A stretch of 7,598 nt of DNA from Nitriliruptoraceae bacterium (GTDB lineage Bacteria; Actinomycetota; Nitriliruptoria; Nitriliruptorales; Nitriliruptoraceae). Positions 1 to 5,371 of this stretch are shown piece after piece (position 1 is the stretch's first letter; each line of letters starts with the position of its first letter). The DNA lies in NCBI GenBank assembly GCA_007125475.1, contig SLDB01000229.1, positions 1-7,598 of the forward strand, written 5' to 3'. The notes under the pieces are model-generated. The model worked only from the letters and a program-made list of their open reading frames with translations, searched no databases and was not told where the DNA came from. A program made the translations under genes and the position numbers.

Positions 1-1148
1 GTGCCGCCGGCGGATCGCGCGGTGCGGTAGGCCTCCCACAGCGGGTCGGCGAGGACCTCGACCCGCCAGCCGTCGAGGCCGGCGAGTCGGCAGAGCTCGG
101 CGCCGTCCCGGGGGTCACCGTCGACCACGGCCCACAGCGGCTGGGCGGGGCAGAGCACGCCGGCGTCGATCCCGACCCGCTCGGCGACCTCGGCGCGTCG
201 GGTGCGCAGGGCGTCGAACACCGCCCGGTCGTCGGGTTCCCGGCGCCGCCCGTTGGTCCGTTCCTCGGGCTCGGCCGCCGCACCGCGGCGCACCGCCTGC
301 AGGAGGGCGTCGGCGAACTCGCGGAGGAGCCCCCGGCGACGGGGGGAGCGGCGCACCAACTCGTCGACGCTCGCCGGCGGGGTCACGGCGATGTCCCGCA
401 GCACGTCGTCGTGCAGCAGGCGGTTGGGGGCGATGTCGTGGGTGCGTGCCAGCGCCTCCCGCTCCTCCCACACCGCGCGGAGCACGGCGCGTTCGGCGCC
501 GCCGAGCTTCCCGGCCCCCTTCACCCGGGTCCAGGCGCGGCCGGGCTCGGTCGCTCGGGTCACGACGCGGGCCAGCTCCTGGTCGTACCACTCGCGACGG
601 CCGCTGGACTCCAGGCGCCGGGCGAGCTCAGCCCACAGCGCCGGGAGGTGGACGACGTCGCCGGCGGCGTAGGCGATCATCTCCCCGGTCAGCGGCCGGG
701 CCTCCCAGTCGGCGCGTTGCAGGCGGTTCTTGTCGGCGTCGAGCGCCACCCCCGTGACGTCGTCGAGGAGGGTGGCCAGCCCGGTCGGCAACCCGAGCAG
801 GGCGGCGGCGATCGCGGTGTCGGCGAACCGCGACGGCTGCACGCCCTTCGCCGCCAGGGGTTCGAGGTCGTTCTCCACGGCGTGGAACACCGCCGTCCGC
901 TCCCCGCCGAGGAAGGCGTCCAGCGGCGCGAGGACGTCCAGGCGGACACCGTCGAGGAGGACGCACCGTCCGGCGACCCCGACCTGGACCAGGGCGGCCC
1001 GGCGGTGGTAGCGGTCGGCGTCGGCCCGCTCGACGTCGACGCCGACGACCGGCCCGTCGACCTCGCCGAGGGCCGCCGCGACGCCCCCGGCGTCGTCGAC
1101 GAGGCGGACCTGCGGTGCCTGCGGTGCCTGCGGTGCGTCTGACGCCAT
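1..1148 (-). CDS. rnd: Ribonuclease D (DEDDy 3'-5' exoribonuclease with HRDC domain), C-terminus cut by window edge
   Basis: 3'-5' exoribonuclease that trims the ends of structured RNAs such as tRNA precursors in the cytoplasm. 382 residues are visible and the frame stays open at the left edge. The DEDDy exonuclease fold spans about residues 14-185. Exo I is VGVDVERAD (D38, E40), Exo II is HAVENDLE (D94), and Exo III is YAAGDVVHL (Y160, D164), so the catalytic set is complete. The segment NRLQRADWEARPL (141-153) is typical of the family. An HRDC nucleic-acid-binding domain follows (about 205-285, starting WTRVKGAGKL). A further region (about 305-342, with VFDALRTRRAEVAERVG) resembles a second HRDC-like segment. 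The ATG at 1148 is chosen because GGGGA lies 7 nt upstream and the conserved domain begins soon after. The N-terminus carries a low-complexity APQAPQAPQ tail made by a 9-bp tandem repeat. The gene is divergent from the deacetylase gene. Confidence 0.93.
   Translation of the reverse strand, partial: MASDAPQAPQAPQVRLVDDAGGVAAALGEVDGPVVGVDVERADADRYHRRAALVQVGVAGRCVLLDGVRLDVLAPLDAFLGGERTAVFHAVENDLEPLAAKGVQPSRFADTAIAAALLGLPTGLATLLDDVTGVALDADKNRLQRADWEARPLTGEMIAYAAGDVVHLPALWAELARRLESSGRREWYDQELARVVTRATEPGRAWTRVKGAGKLGGAERAVLRAVWEEREALARTHDIAPNRLLHDDVLRDIAVTPPASVDELVRRSPRRRGLLREFADALLQAVRRGAAAEPEERTNGRRREPDDRAVFDALRTRRAEVAERVGIDAGVLCPAQPLWAVVDGDPRDGAELCRLAGLDGWRVEVLADPLWEAYRTARSAGG
1111..1137. repeat. 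9-bp tandem repeat, three copies, inside the rnd 5' end
   Basis: The unit TGCGGTGCC occurs at 1111-1119 and 1120-1128, and again at 1129-1137 with the last base changed to G. Read on the minus strand it encodes three APQ tripeptides just after the RNase D start. Because the unit is a multiple of three, copy-number changes would keep the gene in frame. Confidence 0.9.
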
Positions 1149-1153
1149 AAGGT
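1148..1153 (+). promoter_or_regulatory. Possible -10 box for the deacetylase gene (TAAGGT)
   Basis: TAAGGT fits the actinobacterial TANNNT -10 pattern and lies 61 bp before the GTG start at 1215. It would place transcription start near 1160. No good -35 is visible at the expected distance, which falls in the 9-bp repeat at the start of the rnd coding region. The same TANNNTG layout occurs ahead of the genes at 2197 and 3895, which modestly raises the likelihood. Confidence 0.3.
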
Positions 1154-1176
1154 GATCCCCGTGGATGAACACCGTG

Positions 1177-1182
1177 AGGCTA
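1177..1182 (-). promoter_or_regulatory. Possible -10 box for rnd (TAGCCT on the minus strand)
   Basis: Read on the minus strand, TAGCCT matches TANNNT and lies 28 bp before the RNase D start. A weak CTGATG at 1206-1201 sits 18 bp upstream as a possible -35. The assignment rests only on position and a loose consensus. Confidence 0.22.
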
Positions 1183-1186
1183 CCCA

Positions 1187-1199
1187 CCACCGCGGGTGG
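1187..1199. repeat. Small inverted repeat in the rnd/deacetylase divergent gap
   Basis: CCACC-GCG-GGTGG is a perfect 5-bp inverted repeat around a 3-nt centre. It lies between the two divergent starts and just before the deacetylase ribosome-binding site. It could be an operator or a leader hairpin, but short repeats of this kind also arise by chance in GC-rich DNA. Confidence 0.25.
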
Positions 1200-1204
1200 C
1201 CATC

Positions 1205-1210
1205 AGGAGG
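1205..1210 (+). promoter_or_regulatory. Ribosome-binding site AGGAGG that fixes the deacetylase start
   Basis: A full AGGAGG lies 4 nt before GTG at 1215. It supports that start over the in-frame GTG at 1152, which would add 21 residues unrelated to the family and would overlap the possible -10 box. Confidence 0.75.
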
Positions 1211-1214
1211 TCGC

Positions 1215-2054
1215 GTGCCCCCCACGCTGCTGTGTGTCCACCCCCACCCCGACGACGAGTCGATCGCGTGCGGGGGGGTGCTGGCGCGTGCGGCCGCGGC
1301 CGGGGCCCGCACGGTGGTCGTGACCTGCACCGGTGGTGAGGAGGGGGAGAACCTCGCCGGGATCGACCTGGGTGGCGAGTCGCTCGCCGAGCACCGCCGT
1401 CGTGAGCTCGCCGACGCCCTCGACGTGCTGGGGGTCGAGGGCCGCTACCGGCTCGGGTACCGCGACAGCGGGATGGCCGGGGAGGCGGCGAACGACCACC
1501 CCGCGTCGTTCCACCGGGCCGACCTCGACGAGGCCGCGGGTGCGCTCGCGGTGATCGTGCGCCGCGAACGCCCCGACGTCGTCGTCAGCGACGATGCGCA
1601 GGGCACCTACGGCCACCCGGACCACGTCAAGGCCCACCACGTCACCGCACGGGCGGTCGCCCTGGCCGCCGATCCGCACGCCGACCTCGCCGCGGCGCCG
1701 TTCGCGGTGCCCAAGCGCTACGTCCACACCCTCTCGCGGTCACGGGCCCGGCAGGTGCACCGGGCGTTGCTGGCCGCCGGGCTGGCCTCGCCGTTCGGGG
1801 ACGGCGCCGAGCCCGCGTTCGGCACCGACGACGCGGCGGTCGGCACCCGCGTCGACGTCCGGCCGTGGCTTGGGCGCAAGCGCGCCGCGATGGCGGCCCA
1901 CGCCAGCCAGATCGGTCCGGACTCGTTCTTCCTCAACACCCCGCAGGAGGTGTTCGCGACCCTGTTCGGCACCGAGGAGTTCGTCCGGCAGGGGGTGTCG
2001 CCGACCGACGACGCCGAGGACGACCTCTTCGACGGGGTCACCGCCGTCCGCTGA
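1215..2054 (+). CDS. PIG-L family zinc-dependent deacetylase, MshB/Mca-like
   Basis: 279-residue cytoplasmic LmbE/PIG-L fold enzyme. Members hydrolyse N-acetyl or amide groups of sugars. The closest resemblance I recognise is to mycothiol deacetylase MshB and mycothiol S-conjugate amidase Mca. The N-terminal HPHPDDES (9-16) supplies zinc ligands H11 and D14 and the base D13. YGHPDH (132-137) supplies the conserved tyrosine, catalytic H134 and zinc ligand H137. VTCTGGEEGE (36-45) and YRDSGMAG (82-89) are also typical of MshB/Mca. The C-terminal part (about 222-252, RKRAAMAAHASQIGPDSFFL) matches the family's closing helix region. Length fits Mca (about 290) and MshB (about 300). The GTG start at 1215 has a strong ribosome-binding site and begins right at the conserved first strand (TLLCVHPHPDDE). 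Whether the substrate is GlcNAc-Ins, a mycothiol conjugate or another N-acetyl sugar cannot be decided from sequence alone. Confidence 0.9.
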   Translation: MPPTLLCVHPHPDDESIACGGVLARAAAAGARTVVVTCTGGEEGENLAGIDLGGESLAEHRRRELADALDVLGVEGRYRLGYRDSGMAGEAANDHPASFHRADLDEAAGALAVIVRRERPDVVVSDDAQGTYGHPDHVKAHHVTARAVALAADPHADLAAAPFAVPKRYVHTLSRSRARQVHRALLAAGLASPFGDGAEPAFGTDDAAVGTRVDVRPWLGRKRAAMAAHASQIGPDSFFLNTPQEVFATLFGTEEFVRQGVSPTDDAEDDLFDGVTAVR

Positions 2055-2092
2055 GGCCACCGGCAGGCGCTCCCGCGAGGCCGCGGCCCCGC

Positions 2093-2123
2093 GTCCTGGC
2101 TCCCGGGTCCTGGCTCCCGGGTC
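2093..2123. repeat. 14-bp tandem duplication in the 142-bp gap after the deacetylase
   Basis: GTCCTGGCTCCCGG occurs at 2093-2106 and 2107-2120, followed by the first three bases of a third copy. Each unit junction makes a CCCGGG palindrome. Nearby, GGCCGCGGCC (2079-2088) is self-complementary, and CTCCC/GGGAG (2114-2118 with 2125-2129) can pair. Together these could end deacetylase transcription, but there is no T-run. Confidence 0.85.
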
Positions 2124-2138
2124 GGGGAGGAGCGTGGA

Positions 2139-2144
2139 TAGGGT
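2139..2144 (+). promoter_or_regulatory. Probable -10 box for the flavin reductase/lipoprotein pair (TAGGGT)
   Basis: GGATAGGGTGG contains TAGGGT, a good actinobacterial TANNNT -10. It lies 52 bp before the GTG start at 2197 and implies a start near 2151. No convincing -35 is visible; that region is the end of the 14-bp tandem repeat. A 6-bp hairpin (CCGCCG 2153-2158 with CGGCGG 2166-2171) would sit at the 5' end of the transcript. Confidence 0.4.
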
Positions 2145-2185
2145 GGCGCCCTCCGCCGGCGACGTCGGCGGCCCGCGACGAGGTC

Positions 2186-2190
2186 AGGAG
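2186..2190 (+). promoter_or_regulatory. Ribosome-binding site AGGAG that fixes the flavin reductase start
   Basis: AGGAG lies 6 nt before GTG at 2197. The reading frame is open far upstream through the deacetylase gene, so this site together with the family's N-terminus decides the start. Confidence 0.75.
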
Positions 2191-2196
2191 CGCAAG

Positions 2197-2703
2197 GTGT
2201 CGACCACCCCGCCATCGATCGACGAGGCGGCGTTCCGCGCGGCGTTGGGGAGCTTCGCGACGGGCGTCGGGGTGATGACCACCGAGGTCGATGGGGTGTG
2301 GCACGGGATGACGGCGAACGCGGTGTCGTCGGTCTCCCTCGAACCGCCGCTCGTGCTGGTCTGCGTCGCCCGGTCGGCGGCGATGGCCGGGCACGTCGTC
2401 GCCGGCGGGGTGTTCGCGCTCAGCTTCCTCGCCGCCTCGCAGAGCGGGTACTCGAACCGGTTCGCCGACTCGTCGACGACCAGCGAGGAGAAGTTCGCCG
2501 GCGTCGCCGCCCGCCCCGAGGTCACCGGGGCGCCGGTCCTCGACGGCGCCGTCGGGTGGGTGGACTGCCGGGTGTGGTCCGTCGCCGACGGCGGTGACCA
2601 CATCATCGCGATCGGTGAGGTCGTCGCCGCCGGTGCACGACCCCAGGCGGCACCCCTGGTGTACTTCCGCGGTGCGTACGGCGGATTCGGCACCGCGTCC
2701 TGA
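2197..2703 (+). CDS. Flavin reductase-like domain protein (FMN-binding split barrel)
   Basis: 168-residue single-domain protein of the HpaC/ActVB flavin reductase family, which uses NAD(P)H to reduce FMN or FAD, often for a two-component monooxygenase. FRAALGSFATGVGVMTT (13-29) is the family's opening helix and first strand. GMTANAVSSVSLEPPLVLVCV (37-57) is the flavin-binding strand region, with the usual S/T-A-N and PP residues. FLAASQSGYSNRFA (77-90) matches the family's Q...F helix, GDHIIAIGEV (133-142) is the signature GDH motif, and PLVYFRGAYG (153-162) closes the barrel. Length is normal (about 160-190). No monooxygenase partner lies in the window. A lipoprotein gene follows 25 bp downstream and probably shares the transcript. 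Some members bind flavin without reducing it, so the activity is inferred. Confidence 0.88.
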   Translation: MSTTPPSIDEAAFRAALGSFATGVGVMTTEVDGVWHGMTANAVSSVSLEPPLVLVCVARSAAMAGHVVAGGVFALSFLAASQSGYSNRFADSSTTSEEKFAGVAARPEVTGAPVLDGAVGWVDCRVWSVADGGDHIIAIGEVVAAGARPQAAPLVYFRGAYGGFGTAS

Positions 2704-2716
2704 CGGTCGCGGGCAC

Positions 2717-2721
2717 GGAGG
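2717..2721 (+). promoter_or_regulatory. Ribosome-binding site GGAGG for the lipoprotein
   Basis: GGAGG lies 7 nt before ATG at 2729, within the 25-bp gap after the flavin reductase stop. GTG at 2726 is directly adjacent and in frame and could serve instead, adding one residue. Confidence 0.65.
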
Positions 2722-2728
2722 ACGGGTG

Positions 2729-3814
2729 ATGCGTCGGTGGCGTGGCGTCGGACGCCTCGCCACGGCTGTGGCGGTGACCGCGGTGGTGACGGGTGTCCTC
2801 GCCGGGTGCACCGACACCGGCCCGGAGGAGCCGCCCACCGGAGGCGGGGAGCCTCCCGCCGGCGAGGACGACGAGGCTCCGTCCCCACCGGCCGAGCTCG
2901 GGGTGGTCCTGCCGCCCCGCGACGAGATCGACGCGGCGCTGGTCGACGAGCTCGCCGAGCACCTCTCCGCGTTCGATCGCGGTGGGCCGCTCGAGATCCG
3001 TGGGGTCCGCGTCGAGGTCCCCGAGTCCGGGGAGTTCATCGACGACGTGGTGAACTACCTCGCTGAGCAGGGCTCGCAGATCGTGTGCGTGATCGGCCCG
3101 CAGGCCGCCGCCAGCGCGGAACGCGCCGCCGAGGTGCACCGCGGCGCCCGGTTCTGTGCGGCTCCGGCAGACGACCGGCCCGACAGCACGGCGCTGCGAC
3201 TTCAGGTCCGTGCCGCCGAGCTCGGGCACGTCGTCGGTCTCGCCGCCCGGCGCCACGCCGACGTCGGTCCCGTCGCGGTCCTCACCGGCGGGGGTGACGT
3301 CGACGGTGGCGCGTTCTCCGCCGGGCTCGAGGCCGGGTTGGCCGGCGTCGACGTGGTCACGTCCTCCGCGTCGGCACCGTTCGAGGAGCGGGTCCGCGAC
3401 GTCCTCGCCGACGAGCCGACGGTGGTGATCGTCGACGGTGCCGCCGAGGCGTCCGCGGTCGTCGACCTCGTCGGTGACGCCGCCCTGTTGGTCGGCCCCG
3501 ATGCGGTCCTCGCCGACGCCGACGATGACGTCCGCCTGTTGACGTGGCGGGTGCGCTGGGAGGAGGTCCTGGCGATGGCGATGCCGTCGCTCCTCGGCGA
3601 GGGACCGGGACCGGTGAGCTTCGGTGCCGCCGAGTCGGTGTTCGCGGTGATGTTCGGGGGCGCGGCCGGTGATCGGCTCGCCGACGACGTCGCCGAGGCG
3701 TTCGACGCCTTCGCCGACGGCACCCGTGACCCTCACGCCACGCCACCGGGTAAACGGTGGGAGCCGCCCGAAGACGACGAGGATGGCGGCGCCGCAGCAG
3801 ACGACGACGAGTGA
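2729..3814 (+). CDS. Secreted lipoprotein resembling BMP/PnrA-type substrate-binding proteins
   Basis: 361-residue predicted lipoprotein. The signal has an n-region with five arginines (2-9), a hydrophobic run (10-25) and a lipobox LAGC, with C27 as the lipidated residue. An acidic, proline- and glycine-rich linker (28-55) leads to a domain of about 275 residues. Its layout recalls type-1 periplasmic-binding proteins of the basic membrane protein (BMP/PnrA) group. Examples are LAEQGSQIVCVIGP (111-124), ERAAEVHRGARFCAAP (131-146), and RAAELGHVVGLAARRHADVGPVAVLTGG (161-188) followed by FSAGLEAGL (196-204). The usual aspartate/asparagine nucleoside-binding segment near the domain start is not recognisable, so the ligand is unknown. 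The C-terminus is a very acidic tail (346-361). No ABC permease or ATPase gene is nearby. It probably shares a transcript with the flavin reductase. Lipoprotein status is firm; the BMP assignment is moderate, and another periplasmic-binding fold is possible. Confidence 0.72.
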   Translation: MRRWRGVGRLATAVAVTAVVTGVLAGCTDTGPEEPPTGGGEPPAGEDDEAPSPPAELGVVLPPRDEIDAALVDELAEHLSAFDRGGPLEIRGVRVEVPESGEFIDDVVNYLAEQGSQIVCVIGPQAAASAERAAEVHRGARFCAAPADDRPDSTALRLQVRAAELGHVVGLAARRHADVGPVAVLTGGGDVDGGAFSAGLEAGLAGVDVVTSSASAPFEERVRDVLADEPTVVIVDGAAEASAVVDLVGDAALLVGPDAVLADADDDVRLLTWRVRWEEVLAMAMPSLLGEGPGPVSFGAAESVFAVMFGGAAGDRLADDVAEAFDAFADGTRDPHATPPGKRWEPPEDDEDGGAAADDDE

Positions 3815-3819
3815 CGCCC

Positions 3820-3825
3820 TACGAT
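3820..3825 (+). promoter_or_regulatory. Probable -10 box for pyk (TACGAT)
   Basis: TACGATGG matches TANNNT, lies just after the lipoprotein stop codon and 69 bp before the GTG start at 3895. It implies transcription start near 3831-3832, directly at the base of the folded leader element. No clear -35 is seen. Confidence 0.4.
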
Positions 3826-3829
3826 GGTC

Positions 3830-3872
3830 GGTGCCCCACGTCCGGTGGGGGCGGGCGTCGGCCCGCTGCACC
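3830..3872 (+). promoter_or_regulatory. Potential three-way-junction RNA structure in the pyk leader
   Basis: Two perfect hairpins lie back to back: CCCCAC (3834-3839) with GTGGGG (3845-3850) around a 5-nt loop, and GCGGGC (3851-3856) with GCCCGC (3861-3866) around a GTCG tetraloop. GGTG (3830-3833) can pair with CACC (3869-3872) to close both into one junction. The element begins at the predicted transcript 5' end and stops about 12 nt before the pyk ribosome-binding site. It could be a structured leader that controls or protects the mRNA. Alternatively it may be a T-less terminator for the lipoprotein transcript. Chance pairing is common in GC-rich DNA; function is inferred. Confidence 0.4.
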
Positions 3873-3884
3873 CCGCGCTTCCAT

Positions 3885-3889
3885 GAGGA
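3885..3889 (+). promoter_or_regulatory. Ribosome-binding site GAGGA that decides the pyk start
   Basis: GAGGA lies 5 nt before GTG at 3895. The in-frame ATG at 3883 has no purine-rich site upstream, only CCGCGCTTCC, so the GTG is preferred. Starting there gives the MRRAKIVATLGPA beginning usual for actinobacterial pyruvate kinases. Confidence 0.65.
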
Positions 3890-3894
3890 TCGCC

Positions 3895-5328
3895 GTGCGC
3901 CGCGCCAAGATCGTCGCCACCCTCGGCCCCGCGCTCGACGACCCGGCCCGGTTGCGGGCGGCGCTCGCGGCCGGGATCGACGTCGTCCGGCTGAACTTCT
4001 CGCACGGCACCAAGGAGGAGCACCGACGTCGCCTCGAGGTGGTCCGTGGGATCGCCGACGAGCTGGGCCAGCCGGTGTCGTGCCTGGGGGACCTGCAGGG
4101 GCCCAAGATCCGCCTCGGCGTCCTCCCCGAGGGCGGGGTCACCCTGGCCGACGGCGGGCAGGTCACGCTGCACGCCGGCGTCGACGAGCTCTCCAGCTAC
4201 GGGGACGGCGGGGTGCCGCAGCTGCCGGTGGTGTACGAGCACCTGGCCAAGGACCTCGAGCCCGGGGCCCTGGTCCTCATCGACGACGGCTTGCTGCGCT
4301 TCGTGGTGTCGGGGATCGACGGCGACCGCGTCCACGCGCGGGTCGTCGCCGGCGGGGTGGCGACGTCACGCAAGGGCGTGAACATGCCCGGCGTCGAGGT
4401 GTCGGCGCAGAGCCTCACCGACAAGGACCGCCGCGACGTCGAGACGATGGTCGAGATCGGGGTGGACTGGATCGCGTTGTCGTTCGTCCGCCGGCCCCAG
4501 GACGTCGTCGGGGTGCGCTCGATGGTGCACGCCTTCGGCGGCGAGCAGCCGATCATCTCCAAGCTCGAACGCCCCGAGGCGGTCGACAACCTCGAATCGA
4601 TCACCCGGGTCTCGGACGCGGTGATGGTCGCCCGCGGCGACCTCGGGGTCGAGATCGGCCCCGAGCGGGTGCCGGCGATCCAGAAGGAGATGATCGACCT
4701 CGCGAACCGCTACGCCAAGCCGGTGATCACCGCCACCGAGATGCTCGACTCCATGGTGCGCAACTCGCGGCCGACGCGTGCGGAGGCCTCCGACGTCGCG
4801 AACGCCATCTTCGACGGCACCGACGCGGTGATGCTCTCCGCCGAGACCGCCTCGGGCCGGTACCCGGTCGAGGCGGTGCGCACCATGGCCCGGATCATCG
4901 AGGTCGCCGAGTCCGCCCCGGGGCGGGTGCAGCCGCTGGCCCCCGACACCCGCAACTCCACCGGGGCGGTCGTCGCGAAGGCCTCGGTGCAGGTCGCCGA
5001 CGACGTCGACGCCCGGGCGATCCTGGTGTTCAGCTTCTCGGGGAGGTCGATCCAGCTGGTGTCGAAGTTCCGGCCCAAGCAGCCGGTGATCGGGTTCACC
5101 AGCGAGCTCGCCACGCTGCAGCGCCTCCCACTGATGTGGGGGGTGGCCGGGATGCAGGTCGCCGAGAAGGACCAGTCCAACGCCCTGATCGCCGCCGCCG
5201 ACGTGGTGTGCATGCAGGAGGGGTACGGCCAGCGCGGCGACGTGGTGGTGATCGTCTCGGGGATCCCCGGCGGTCACGGCGGCACGAACCGCGTGATGGT
5301 CCACCGCCTCGGTGAGGTGCCGACGTAG
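3895..5328 (+). CDS. pyk: Pyruvate kinase
   Basis: Cytoplasmic glycolytic enzyme that transfers phosphate from phosphoenolpyruvate to ADP, giving pyruvate and ATP. 477 residues, the normal length for actinobacterial enzymes. The barrel begins with KIVATLGPA (5-13) and VRLNFSHG (31-38: R32, N34, S36). LGDLQGPKIRLG (64-75) leads into the lid-like B domain (about 75-160), closed by KGVNMPG (160-166). Catalytic K223 and metal ligand E225 are in SKLERPEAVDN, and the second metal ligand D249 is in VARGDLGVE. T281 lies in TATEMLDSM, where the more usual Q after ATQ is E282. PTRAEASDVANAIFDGTDAVMLS (293-315) is diagnostic. The C-terminal regulatory domain (about 355-477) has SGRSIQLVSKFRP and ends GGTNRVMVHRLG. 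An alternative ATG at 3883 would add four residues. It is convergent with the molybdenum-enzyme gene, with a 30-bp gap. Confidence 0.96.
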   Translation: MRRAKIVATLGPALDDPARLRAALAAGIDVVRLNFSHGTKEEHRRRLEVVRGIADELGQPVSCLGDLQGPKIRLGVLPEGGVTLADGGQVTLHAGVDELSSYGDGGVPQLPVVYEHLAKDLEPGALVLIDDGLLRFVVSGIDGDRVHARVVAGGVATSRKGVNMPGVEVSAQSLTDKDRRDVETMVEIGVDWIALSFVRRPQDVVGVRSMVHAFGGEQPIISKLERPEAVDNLESITRVSDAVMVARGDLGVEIGPERVPAIQKEMIDLANRYAKPVITATEMLDSMVRNSRPTRAEASDVANAIFDGTDAVMLSAETASGRYPVEAVRTMARIIEVAESAPGRVQPLAPDTRNSTGAVVAKASVQVADDVDARAILVFSFSGRSIQLVSKFRPKQPVIGFTSELATLQRLPLMWGVAGMQVAEKDQSNALIAAADVVCMQEGYGQRGDVVVIVSGIPGGHGGTNRVMVHRLGEVPT

Positions 5329-5329
5329 T

Positions 5330-5371
5330 CGGCGCCCTCAGGCCGGCGACCGGCGCCCTCAGGCCAGCACC
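5330..5371. repeat. 21-bp tandem duplication spanning the convergent pyk/molybdenum-enzyme junction, including the stop codon
   Basis: CGGCGCCCTCAGGCC occurs identically at 5330-5344 and 5351-5365; over the 21-bp period, 18 positions match. The copy inside the minus-strand gene carries its TGA stop (5361-5359). The other copy carries a second TGA (5340-5338) in the same frame, seven codons beyond the first. Confidence 0.85.
5331..5357. terminator. Possible GC hairpin between the convergent genes
   Basis: GGCGCC at 5331-5336 can pair with GGCGCC at 5352-5357. Alternatively, a tighter hairpin GCCGG-CGA-CCGGC forms at 5342-5354. Its position in a 30-bp convergent gap fits a bidirectional terminator, but no T-run follows on either strand. 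Confidence 0.25.

Noticed and set aside
411..1142. Plus-strand open frame opposite RNase D
   Set aside because: The minus strand carries complete DEDDy and HRDC motifs; the plus frame shows no family resemblance.
2071..2133. Intrinsic terminator after the deacetylase gene
   Set aside because: Short palindromes and a 5-bp hairpin are present, but there is no T-run and stems are short, so I did not list it as a terminator.
1594..2196. In-frame upstream extension of the flavin reductase (possible fusion protein)
   Set aside because: The extension overlaps the deacetylase gene in another frame and has arginine-rich, non-conserved sequence. The GTG at 2197 has an AGGAG site and matches the family N-terminus.
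2603..3871. Long minus-strand open frame opposite the lipoprotein gene
   Set aside because: The translation is low-complexity with no domain, and the plus strand has a signal peptide, lipobox and ribosome-binding site. It would also cover the pyk leader.
3883..3885. ATG as the pyk start
   Set aside because: No ribosome-binding site precedes it, whereas GTG at 3895 has GAGGA at a suitable distance and gives the standard N-terminus.
3669..5315. Plus-strand open frame overlapping pyruvate kinase in another frame
   Set aside because: It is an arginine- and glycine-rich shadow of a clear pyruvate kinase gene.
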